Shown here: in pieces, positions 1-4,944 of the stretch
Numbering within the stretch: position 1 is the first letter of the stretch
Layout of the letters: the number at the start of each line of letters is the position of its first letter
Assembly: GCA_017989575.1 (NCBI GenBank)
Contig: JAGNPP010000059.1
Location: 1-11,611, forward strand
Length of the DNA: 11,611 nt
Direction of reading: 5' to 3'
Source of the DNA: Chryseobacterium sp.
Lineage (GTDB): Bacteria; Bacteroidota; Bacteroidia; Flavobacteriales; Weeksellaceae
Program-made: the position numbers and the translations under genes
Notes under the pieces: model-generated
The model's input: only the letters and a program-made list of their open reading frames with translations
What the model was told of the DNA's origin: nothing
Database searches by the model: none

Positions 1-125
1 GAATCACAACCTTTCCCGTTTTTCTTCTTGGTAAAAGTCTTGATAAACTTTTTAACACTGAAATAAATCACTGCCAAAAACAATATCCCGATGATTGCGT
101 ACTGAAATATGAGTGATGTTTCCAT
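1..125 (-). CDS. FeoB-associated Cys-rich membrane peptide, copy 1 (partial, 3' end off window)
   Basis: The ATG is at 125-123 and the frame stays open to the left edge (41 codons plus 2 bases). The product is a short peptide with one hydrophobic segment (about residues 5-23), a Lys-rich stretch, and the first Cys of a C-terminal cluster. It is a second copy of the gene at 1977-2120: 118 of 125 bases match with no gaps. Three of the seven differences are silent. The other four (Ala/Val10, Phe/Val16, Ala/Thr18, Val/Ile24) are conservative changes in or next to the membrane segment, which suggests a gene still under selection. Peptides of this family usually follow feoB, and their exact role in ferrous-iron uptake is not settled. 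This copy instead follows the 175-aa membrane protein gene, with one base between that gene's stop codon and this ATG. The Cys tail cannot be seen here. Confidence 0.85.
   Translation of the reverse strand, partial: METSLIFQYAIIGILFLAVIYFSVKKFIKTFTKKKNGKGCD
1..125. repeat. Left direct repeat (pairs with 1996-2120)
   Basis: This stretch matches 1996-2120 at an exact offset of 1995 with no gaps and 7 mismatches (positions 56, 63, 74, 80, 97, 108, 117). The match continues for TTTAT at 126-130 and then stops. The left limit is outside the window, so the repeat may be longer. Confidence 0.93.
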
Positions 126-126
126 T

Positions 127-654
127 TTATTTTAAATTATTTTTAAGTAATTTTATTAGTTTTTTTCTTTCGGAAGATCTCAACTCAATTACTTCGTCAT
201 CTGACAAAGGAAGAAAAACCTTTTCGAAATCGATTTGTTTTTCCACCTTAATGAAATGTAAAATTCTAGGATAAGAATATAAACGATTTTTCACATTTAC
301 AGAAGTGTGAAATTCATTAAATTTTTTGCTTGGGATTAATTCAGAATTATACAAAAATGGTAGATAGTCAATCATCCCATCTATCCATTCTTCAGCCACT
401 TCTTTTGGTAAGTATCCTTTTTCAATATAAAATAATTCTTCATTTACCAAATCTAAATATTGGCCTAAGAATTTAGGATTGTCATATTTATCTTCGTATT
501 TATGATATAGTTGTCTGTAATCATTAATACATTTTTCAATTGTTGAAAAATGTATTTGTTTTCTTGAAAAAAAATAAGCGTAGACGATACCAAATAAGGC
601 AAAAATTGTTGCAATATCAGAAAAAAAACTAGAAAATCTAATTAATGTATCCAA
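127..654 (-). CDS. Unrecognised single-pass membrane protein, 175 aa
   Basis: I do not recognise this family. The start appears to be TTG (654-652), two bases after the stop of the upstream 278-aa gene. An in-frame TGA lies four codons before it and no ATG occurs before the membrane segment, so translation is probably coupled to the upstream gene. Residues 8-29 are one hydrophobic helix followed by SRKQ, which predicts a short outer N-terminus and a mostly helical cytoplasmic part of about 145 residues rich in Tyr, Lys and Glu. This arrangement resembles small anchored proteins of the DUF4760 type, but that is only an impression. The stop lies one base before the start of the Cys-rich peptide copy at 1-125. 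The gene is about 25% GC in a sampled 60-base stretch, well below feoB. It is probably the second gene of an accessory operon. Confidence 0.75.
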   Translation of the reverse strand: MDTLIRFSSFFSDIATIFALFGIVYAYFFSRKQIHFSTIEKCINDYRQLYHKYEDKYDNPKFLGQYLDLVNEELFYIEKGYLPKEVAEEWIDGMIDYLPFLYNSELIPSKKFNEFHTSVNVKNRLYSYPRILHFIKVEKQIDFEKVFLPLSDDEVIELRSSERKKLIKLLKNNLK

Positions 655-656
655 AG

Positions 657-1493
657 TTATTTGTCATAAACTTTATAATATTCAACTAACATTTTTGAGT
701 ATAAGGAATTTGCTTTTTCGTAAGTGAGATTCCCCTCATTTAATAAACTACCGAAAGATTTTCTTGCAGAAACATATTCTCTTATAACATAACTGTAGGT
801 TCCGCTTTCCATAATTTCATCATATGATACATCTAAAAAATTGAAACCTTTTGGCACTTTGTTATAGATTGCACTACCAAATTTTGAATCAAGTTGTAAA
901 ACTTTTCCAATAATTGGGTTTAGTCTATTGTCATTATATTCTTGCAACAAATCATTATAACTTTTAATGATAAAATTTAATTTGTTTGTTGCAACTGTGT
1001 GTGATGAGAGATTTGTATAAGTTTCGTCTGCATAATTAACCTTACTGTCAAACTTTTCAAGAAACTTTTCTTTATCATCAATAGTAAAGTTTGAAGATTT
1101 AATTTTTTCAGTCAGCTCGTTGTATTTATCTTTTATAACGCTATGGTAATAATTTACACGTTCTGTTTCTTTTCTTGCTTCTTGCATAGCTAGAACTTGG
1201 TTGTTTACTGCATTTTTTTGTGCATATAGCCGATCTAACTGTCTTTCTTGTGAAGCGAGTAAATCGTCAAAAGCTTTATCAGATCCACTATAACTATTTT
1301 TTCTTTCATTTAATTTGAAATATTCCCACTGTTTTTTATAATCATTATATTTTTCGTATCCGATTAAATTGTTTTCGCTGTCAAAGTATTCATAGCGATT
1401 ACTGTAATCATTCCACTTTCTAGTTGATGAAGGAGATTGTGAGTAACAAAAAGTCACAAATAGTAATGCCAATAATGTAAATTTGTTTTTCAT
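657..1493 (-). CDS. Unrecognised exported protein with N-terminal 22-residue repeat, 278 aa
   Basis: I do not recognise this protein. An ATG start at 1493 gives a typical Sec signal peptide (MKNK, then a hydrophobic core to about residue 16, likely cut near Ser18/Gln19). There is no convincing lipobox, so it is probably periplasmic or secreted. The mature N-terminus has an internal repeat: KWNDYSNRYEYF at 26-37 and KYNDYKKQWEYF at 48-59, a 22-residue period of aromatic-rich strands. Residues of about 70-190 are Lys/Glu/Gln-rich and predicted helical, possibly coiled coil. It is the first gene of the minus-strand operon of the accessory module, and only two bases separate it from the 175-aa membrane protein gene, so the pair may work together across the inner membrane. 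GC is about 23-25% in sampled stretches. A TAATTTAG box at 1521-1514 could be its promoter. Confidence 0.78.
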   Translation of the reverse strand: MKNKFTLLALLFVTFCYSQSPSSTRKWNDYSNRYEYFDSENNLIGYEKYNDYKKQWEYFKLNERKNSYSGSDKAFDDLLASQERQLDRLYAQKNAVNNQVLAMQEARKETERVNYYHSVIKDKYNELTEKIKSSNFTIDDKEKFLEKFDSKVNYADETYTNLSSHTVATNKLNFIIKSYNDLLQEYNDNRLNPIIGKVLQLDSKFGSAIYNKVPKGFNFLDVSYDEIMESGTYSYVIREYVSARKSFGSLLNEGNLTYEKANSLYSKMLVEYYKVYDK

Positions 1494-1513
1494 TTCATTA
1501 GTTTATAAAAACA

Positions 1514-1521
1514 CTAAATTA
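1514..1521 (-). promoter_or_regulatory. Possible -7 promoter box for the 278-aa gene
   Basis: Read on the minus strand the site is TAATTTAG, one mismatch from the Bacteroidota TAnnTTTG element, about 20 bases upstream of the ATG at 1493. No good -33 TTTG is visible, and in such AT-rich DNA chance matches are common. Confidence 0.3.
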
Positions 1522-1546
1522 CATTCTTAATTAAAATCTAAGAGAA

Positions 1547-1595
1547 ACTTTTAAGGAATTAATTTTACTTTTAATGAAAATATTTATACTTTTGA
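1547..1595 (+). repeat. Three ACTTTTRA direct repeats in the divergent promoter region
   Basis: ACTTTTAA occurs at 1547-1554 and 1567-1574, and ACTTTTGA at 1588-1595. The start-to-start spacing is 20 and 21 bases, about two helical turns, so all three would face the same side of the DNA. The third overlaps the presumed -7 box of the XRE gene. The arrangement fits operator half-sites for autoregulation by the adjacent XRE protein, but the region is very AT-rich and chance is not excluded. Confidence 0.4.
1587..1594 (+). promoter_or_regulatory. -7 promoter box (TACTTTTG) of the XRE gene
   Basis: TACTTTTG matches the Bacteroidota TAnnTTTG element exactly and ends 14 bases before the ATG at 1609, which implies a leader of only about 8-10 bases. 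A TTTT at 1563-1566, 20 bases upstream, could be a weak -33 element. Confidence 0.42.
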
Positions 1596-1608
1596 TAAAA
1601 TTTAGAAT

Positions 1609-1980
1609 ATGGAAATGGAAAAAATTATTGAGAAAATTACTCAATTGAGAAACCGAAAGGGGTTTACATACGAAAATATGGCAGATGAACTGGAACTTAC
1701 CACAGCTGCTTACAGAAAAATAGAAACTGGCGAAACAAAACTTTCCGTAGAGCGTTTATTCAGAATTTCTAATATACTAGAAGCTTCCATAAGTGAATTT
1801 TTGGAATTTGATCAAAATCATTTCGTTCAGAATAATTATAGTAGTGAAAGTGTTATTTCTCAAAGAATTGAAAATTATTATCAAGACAATAAAGAAATAA
1901 CAGAACAATTAATAAAAGCAAAAGATGATTTGATAGACGTTTTGAAAAAAGAAATACAATCTTTAAAATCTAAAATCTAA
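1609..1980 (+). CDS. XRE-family helix-turn-helix transcriptional regulator, 123 aa
   Basis: Residues of about 10-65 form a Cro/C1-type (HTH_3) DNA-binding domain: TQLRNRKGFTYENMADEL covers helices 1-2, TTAAYRKIETGETK is the recognition helix with the typical YRKIETGE turn, and LSVERLFRISNILEASISEFL covers helices 4-5. Residues of about 85-123 are a charged helix, probably a coiled coil for dimer formation. The start is the ATG at 1609, and Met3 (1615) is an alternative. The gene diverges from the 278-aa/175-aa operon, so it most likely regulates that operon and itself through the 115-bp shared intergenic region, where three ACTTTTRA repeats lie. Its stop (1978-1980) overlaps the end of the Cys-rich peptide gene on the other strand. 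One sampled 60-base stretch is about 40% GC, so it is less AT-rich than its two partners. Assignment to the family is firm; the targets are inferred. Confidence 0.9.
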   Translation: MEMEKIIEKITQLRNRKGFTYENMADELELTTAAYRKIETGETKLSVERLFRISNILEASISEFLEFDQNHFVQNNYSSESVISQRIENYYQDNKEITEQLIKAKDDLIDVLKKEIQSLKSKI

Positions 1981-2120
1981 GAACATCCACAATCCGAATC
2001 ACAACCTTTCCCGTTTTTCTTCTTGGTAAAAGTCTTGATAAACTTTTTAATACTGAAGTAAATCACTGTCAAAACCAATATCCCGATGATTACGTACTGA
2101 AAGATGAGTGAAGTTTCCAT
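1977..2120 (-). CDS. FeoB-associated Cys-rich membrane peptide, copy 2 (complete, 47 aa)
   Basis: The ATG at 2120-2118 and the TAG at 1979-1977 give a 47-residue peptide. Residues of about 5-23 are one membrane helix, followed by a basic stretch (KKFIKTFTKKKNGK) and a Cys-rich tail with Cys40, Cys44 and Cys46 (C-x3-C-x-C). This is the layout of the FeoB-associated Cys-rich membrane protein family. It lies 77 bases downstream of feoB on the same strand, the usual place for the family, and likely helps the ferrous-iron transporter at the inner membrane, perhaps by binding iron through the cysteines; that role is inferred. A palindrome at 2138-2170 separates it from feoB. Its last codon and stop overlap the end of the XRE gene. 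It is nearly identical to the copy at 1-125. At 47 residues it is easily missed by length cut-offs. Confidence 0.88.
   Translation of the reverse strand: METSLIFQYVIIGILVLTVIYFSIKKFIKTFTKKKNGKGCDSDCGCS
1996..2120. repeat. Right direct repeat (pairs with 1-125)
   Basis: This is the partner of the repeat at 1-125, about 94% identical in the same orientation. The two copies flank the AT-rich accessory module. The repeat covers almost the whole Cys-rich peptide gene, so it could be a duplicated gene, or a target-gene duplication left when the module arrived. Confidence 0.93.
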
Positions 2121-2137
2121 TTTATATAATATTTTTG

Positions 2138-2170
2138 AGCCTTGTCAAGGTTTTAAACCTTGACAAGGCT
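2138..2170. repeat. 33-bp near-perfect palindrome inside the feo operon
   Basis: The arms at 2138-2153 and 2155-2170 are perfect 16-base reverse complements around one central base (2154); each arm contains CCTTGTCAAGG or its mirror. No run of T follows on either strand, so it is not a standard intrinsic terminator. It lies between the feoB stop and the start of the Cys-rich peptide gene. It could be a REP-like dispersed palindrome or an RNA stem that protects the feoAB transcript end. No second copy was seen in this window. Confidence 0.8.
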
Positions 2171-2197
2171 TATTCTAAAAACGTTATCGAAGTTGAT

Positions 2198-4234
2198 TTA
2201 TTTCAGAATCTGATAAACGATTAACGCTGAAAAATAAGCCAAAACGGTCATTGACACAGTTTGCATCAAAGTCCATTTCAAACTTTTAGTTTCTCTGTAA
2301 ACCACGGCTATTGTGGAGATACATTGCATCGCAAAAGCATAAAAAAGCAAAATCGAAACGCCCGTCGCAAAGCTGAAAACCTTTTCGCCATTTGGATGAA
2401 CGTCCAATCTCATTTTCTCTATCAATCGGCCTTCAGGCGCTTCATCGTCCAAACTATAAAGTGTGGATAATGTTCCAACGAAAACTTCTCTCGCGGCAAA
2501 ACTCGTCAAAATCCCGATTCCCATTTTCCAATCGTAGCCCAAAGGTGCAATTGCTGGTTCCATAGAACGTCCAATTTTTCCAAGATATGATTGTTCTAAT
2601 TTTACATCAGAAGCAATCGTTTTATTTTCTTGTTCCGAAGGTCCAAAATAACTCAAAGTCCATAAGATAATGCTCACTGCAAAAATCACTTTTCCCGCAC
2701 CAGTGATGAATTCCCAAACTTTTCCTAAAACCAATTTGAAATCATAGCCAAACAGAGGCATTTTGTAAGTCGGCAAATCCATTATCAGGAAACTTTTGAC
2801 TTTGGTTTTGATAACGTATTTTAATATTAATGATGAAAATAATGACATTCCGAAACCTAAAAGATACATTGCCAAAAGTGCCAAAGCTCTGTATTTGATG
2901 CCGTAAAAATTCTCGTCTGGAATAATCAATCCAATGATAATACTGTAAACTGGCAACCTCGCAGAACACGTCATAAAAGGCGTTACGAGAATCGTTATTA
3001 ATCTTTCCTTAATGTTTTCGATATTTCTCGTGGACATAATTGCAGGAATTGCACAAGCGGTTCCGGAAACCAATGGGACAATACTTTTTCCATTAAGTCC
3101 AAAAGGTCTTAAAAATCTGTCCATTAGAAAGATAACTCTTGCCATATAGCCAGAATCTTCCAATAGATAAAGGAAGTAAAGCAAAATCCCAATCTGTGGT
3201 GCAAAAATGACGATGCCTCCAATTCCTGGCACAATTCCATTTGATATCAATGAATTGATTGGGCCTTCCGGCAGATTTTCTCCAGAAAAATCGGAAAGCC
3301 AACTGAAAGCGCCTTCTATCCAGTTCATCGGATATTCTGCCAAAAAGAAAACACTTTGGAATATGATTAATAAAATAAAAAGAAAAACCAAATAACCCCA
3401 AACTGGATGAACCAAAATCCGGTCGAGTTTTTCCGTTAATAATTGTTTTTTCTCGGGTGCTTTTTCTGTCGTTTCAGAAATTATTTTGTCGATATTTTGA
3501 TAACGTCTAACTGTTTCTTGGATCTGAAGTCTTTTCGGAACGTTGCATTTTGCATCTTCTTGGCTGATGATTTCGTTGATTCTTTCAATCTTTCCGAGAT
3601 AAGTATCTGCCGCAAGAAGTGTCCAGATTTTGTAAAGATTATGATCTTTCGTATTGTCTGCAATCTTTTGAACCAAAGCTTTTTGTTCAATCGGAATTTC
3701 AAAAGTGCTTTGAGAAGCTTTTTTGAATTGATTATTAAAAATGGCTTCACGAACTTCCTCGATTCCCAAATGTTCTTTCGCATTTGTTCTTAGAATATCA
3801 ACATTAAGTTTCTTGGAAAGCTCATCAGTATTGATTTTAATACCACGTTTTTCAGCTTCGTCAATCTGGTTCACGACCATCAAAATCGGAATTCCCAAAT
3901 CCTGAATCTGCTGAAACAAAAGCAAACTTCGCTTCATATTGATCGCGTCTGCGATGTACAGAACGCCAACATAATTCTCCTGCTCCTGAATCAAATATCT
4001 CGAGAAAATAGCTTCGTCTTCGGAAGTTGGGTAGATGCTGTATGAACCTGGAAGATCCGTGATTTCTACCTCTTCATTTTTATAAGTGTAATTTCCGGAA
4101 AGGCTTGCGACTGTTACGCCCGCATAATTTCCGGTTTTTTGTTTTCTGTTGCACAGACTGTTGAAAAGTGTGGATTTTCCGACATTCGGGTTTCCAACTA
4201 GTAAAATCTGTTTCTTTTTTTTCTGATCCTGCAT
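2198..4234 (-). CDS. feoB: Ferrous iron transport protein B (GTP-dependent Fe(II) transporter)
   Basis: FeoB moves Fe(II) across the inner membrane with an N-terminal G-protein domain. The GTPase motifs are clear: G1 GNPNVGKS (14-21), the G2 region GNYAGVTV (35-42; most relatives have Pro in place of Ala38), G3 DLPG (60-63) and G4 NQID (122-125). A helical linker follows to about residue 270, then the multi-helix membrane part. Two Gate-type segments carry conserved cysteines, SGTACAIPAIMSTR (Cys394) and TPFMTCSARLPVY (Cys423), and the late AAREVFVGTL segment is also present. At 678 residues it is within the usual size and looks intact; there is no fused FeoA domain. Its ATG overlaps the feoA stop by one base (TAATG), so the two are probably translationally coupled. 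A Cys-rich peptide gene follows 77 bases downstream. Function is assigned with high confidence. Confidence 0.97.
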   Translation of the reverse strand: MQDQKKKKQILLVGNPNVGKSTLFNSLCNRKQKTGNYAGVTVASLSGNYTYKNEEVEITDLPGSYSIYPTSEDEAIFSRYLIQEQENYVGVLYIADAINMKRSLLLFQQIQDLGIPILMVVNQIDEAEKRGIKINTDELSKKLNVDILRTNAKEHLGIEEVREAIFNNQFKKASQSTFEIPIEQKALVQKIADNTKDHNLYKIWTLLAADTYLGKIERINEIISQEDAKCNVPKRLQIQETVRRYQNIDKIISETTEKAPEKKQLLTEKLDRILVHPVWGYLVFLFILLIIFQSVFFLAEYPMNWIEGAFSWLSDFSGENLPEGPINSLISNGIVPGIGGIVIFAPQIGILLYFLYLLEDSGYMARVIFLMDRFLRPFGLNGKSIVPLVSGTACAIPAIMSTRNIENIKERLITILVTPFMTCSARLPVYSIIIGLIIPDENFYGIKYRALALLAMYLLGFGMSLFSSLILKYVIKTKVKSFLIMDLPTYKMPLFGYDFKLVLGKVWEFITGAGKVIFAVSIILWTLSYFGPSEQENKTIASDVKLEQSYLGKIGRSMEPAIAPLGYDWKMGIGILTSFAAREVFVGTLSTLYSLDDEAPEGRLIEKMRLDVHPNGEKVFSFATGVSILLFYAFAMQCISTIAVVYRETKSLKWTLMQTVSMTVLAYFSALIVYQILK

Positions 4235-4488
4235 TATCCTAGAGCTTCTACTGTGATGAATTTTGCTTCTTCTTCCCGCAATGCCACTCTTGTTTTCTCA
4301 GAGCCAAATTCTATGTAAAGCGGACCGCCAAAAGGCGCTTGATATAGCACTTGAAATAATGTCTCCGGAAGCAGTCCCATTTCTAGAATTTTCGTGGGCA
4401 TCTGCAAATTTTCATTGTCGTAGCCTGTGATTTTGCCTAATTTGTTTTTAGGGAAATAGCATAGTTTATTAGGATGTTTGTTTTGCAA
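4234..4488 (-). CDS. feoA: Ferrous iron transport protein A (FeoA, SH3-like)
   Basis: This 84-residue protein has the FeoA core: the KNKLGKITGY opening, the PTKILEMGLLPETLFQVL turn with the typical MGL-P motif, GGPLYIEF, and TRVALREEEAKFI. FeoA is a small cytoplasmic SH3-like protein that binds and modulates FeoB. The end overlaps the feoB start by one base. The start is odd: the only in-frame candidate before Met30 is TTG (4488-4486), with an in-frame TGA two codons upstream. An ATG lies 7 bases upstream (4495-4493) but in another frame, where it runs into a stop after eight codons. Deleting one T from the TTTT between them would join that ATG to the FeoA frame. So either TTG is used or there is a small 5' frameshift or sequencing error. 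The domain itself is complete. Confidence 0.92.
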   Translation of the reverse strand: MQNKHPNKLCYFPKNKLGKITGYDNENLQMPTKILEMGLLPETLFQVLYQAPFGGPLYIEFGSEKTRVALREEEAKFITVEALG

Positions 4489-4509
4489 AATTCATCTTTT
4501 TTAGAACTA

Positions 4510-4517
4510 CAAATATA
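4510..4517 (-). promoter_or_regulatory. -7 promoter box (TATATTTG) of the feoAB operon
   Basis: On the minus strand TATATTTG matches the Bacteroidota TAnnTTTG consensus exactly and ends 21 bases before the presumed TTG start of feoA. It sits between the terminator of the upstream gene and feoA, where a promoter is expected. No convincing -33 element or iron-regulator box was recognised. Confidence 0.5.
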
Positions 4518-4559
4518 GCTTGTTTTAAATAAATCTAAATAAGGATAAAAATCATAAAA

Positions 4560-4584
4560 AAACCGAGAAGCAATTTCTCGGTTT
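4560..4584 (-). terminator. Intrinsic terminator of the 87-aa exported peptide gene
   Basis: The arms 4575-4584 and 4560-4569 form a 10-bp stem with a GC-rich core (CCGAGAA) and a 5-base loop. On the minus strand the stem runs straight into a T tract (forward A's at about 4556-4562). It begins 24 bases after the stop of the gene at 4609-4872 and separates it from feoA. Confidence 0.85.
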
Positions 4585-4608
4585 GTGATTTTATTCGTTA
4601 ATGAAAAC

Positions 4609-4872
4609 TTAAAAACCTCCATATGTATTAAAACAATGAAATACACCTGTTGGATTAATGGGTATCATTATAGCAATTGCTACACACATTTCTAAATCAG
4701 ATGCTTTTTTTGTGAAGCTTTTTATTTGAATTTGGTGTTGTTTTTTTTCTTTATCATCTTTTATTGTTTTTTCAGTTCTCAAAAAAGAATCATCTTTAAT
4801 AATAGGCTCGCCTGTTTTTGCAAATACTAATGTAGATGAAGCTAAAAACATAGTTAAAATAATTTTTTTCAT
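4609..4872 (-). CDS. Small exported protein of unknown function, 87 aa
   Basis: I do not recognise this family. The ATG start gives a clear Sec signal peptide (MKKIILTMFLASSTLVFA, probable cut after Ala18). A charged Lys/Asp/Glu-rich middle (20-60) follows, then a hydrophobic C-terminal stretch between Cys63 and Cys80 with Pro71 and Pro74, ending in NTYGGF. The two cysteines could form a disulfide in the periplasm, or the hydrophobic stretch could sit in a membrane. A possible -7 box lies at 4909-4902 and a strong intrinsic terminator directly follows, so it appears to be its own short transcription unit. Small exported peptides of this kind are common and poorly described in Chryseobacterium-like genomes. 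The signal peptide and terminator make it a believable gene despite its size. Confidence 0.75.
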   Translation of the reverse strand: MKKIILTMFLASSTLVFAKTGEPIIKDDSFLRTEKTIKDDKEKKQHQIQIKSFTKKASDLEMCVAIAIMIPINPTGVFHCFNTYGGF

Positions 4873-4901
4873 AATAATTTGTTTTTTTAATTGTTAATAC
4901 T

Positions 4902-4909
4902 TAAATATA
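4902..4909 (-). promoter_or_regulatory. Possible -7 promoter box of the 87-aa gene
   Basis: On the minus strand the site reads TATATTTA, one mismatch from TAnnTTTG, about 29 bases before the ATG. The surrounding 72-bp gap is extremely AT-rich, so this is a weak call. Confidence 0.28.
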
Positions 4910-4944
4910 AATATTTTTTCTAAGATAAGAAAATATTAATAAGA

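Noticed and set aside
127..1980. Insertion sequence, integron or prophage origin for the left module
   Set aside because: No transposase, integrase or terminal inverted repeats are visible; only the flanking direct repeats and base composition suggest transfer.
657..1980. Toxin-antitoxin reading of the XRE gene and its divergent partner
   Set aside because: The XRE gene is divergent rather than in the same operon, and the partner is a 278-aa exported protein with no toxin fold that I recognise.
2261..2470. Plus-strand open frame of 69 codons inside feoB
   Set aside because: It lies opposite the coding strand of an intact feoB, has no domain, and its composition follows the antisense of feoB.
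2742..3401. Two minus-strand open frames (2742-2969 and 3093-3401) in other frames of feoB
   Set aside because: FeoB reads through without interruption in its own frame, so these are out-of-frame shadows and not evidence of a frameshift.
3443..3793. Plus-strand open frame of 116 codons opposite the feoB linker
   Set aside because: It is Phe/Cys-rich nonsense typical of antisense reading of a Lys/Glu-rich region, with no promoter or start signal.
4437..4646. Minus-strand open frame spanning the feoA 5' end and the upstream terminator
   Set aside because: It crosses a strong intrinsic terminator and starts inside the 87-aa gene; the FeoA frame explains the conserved sequence.
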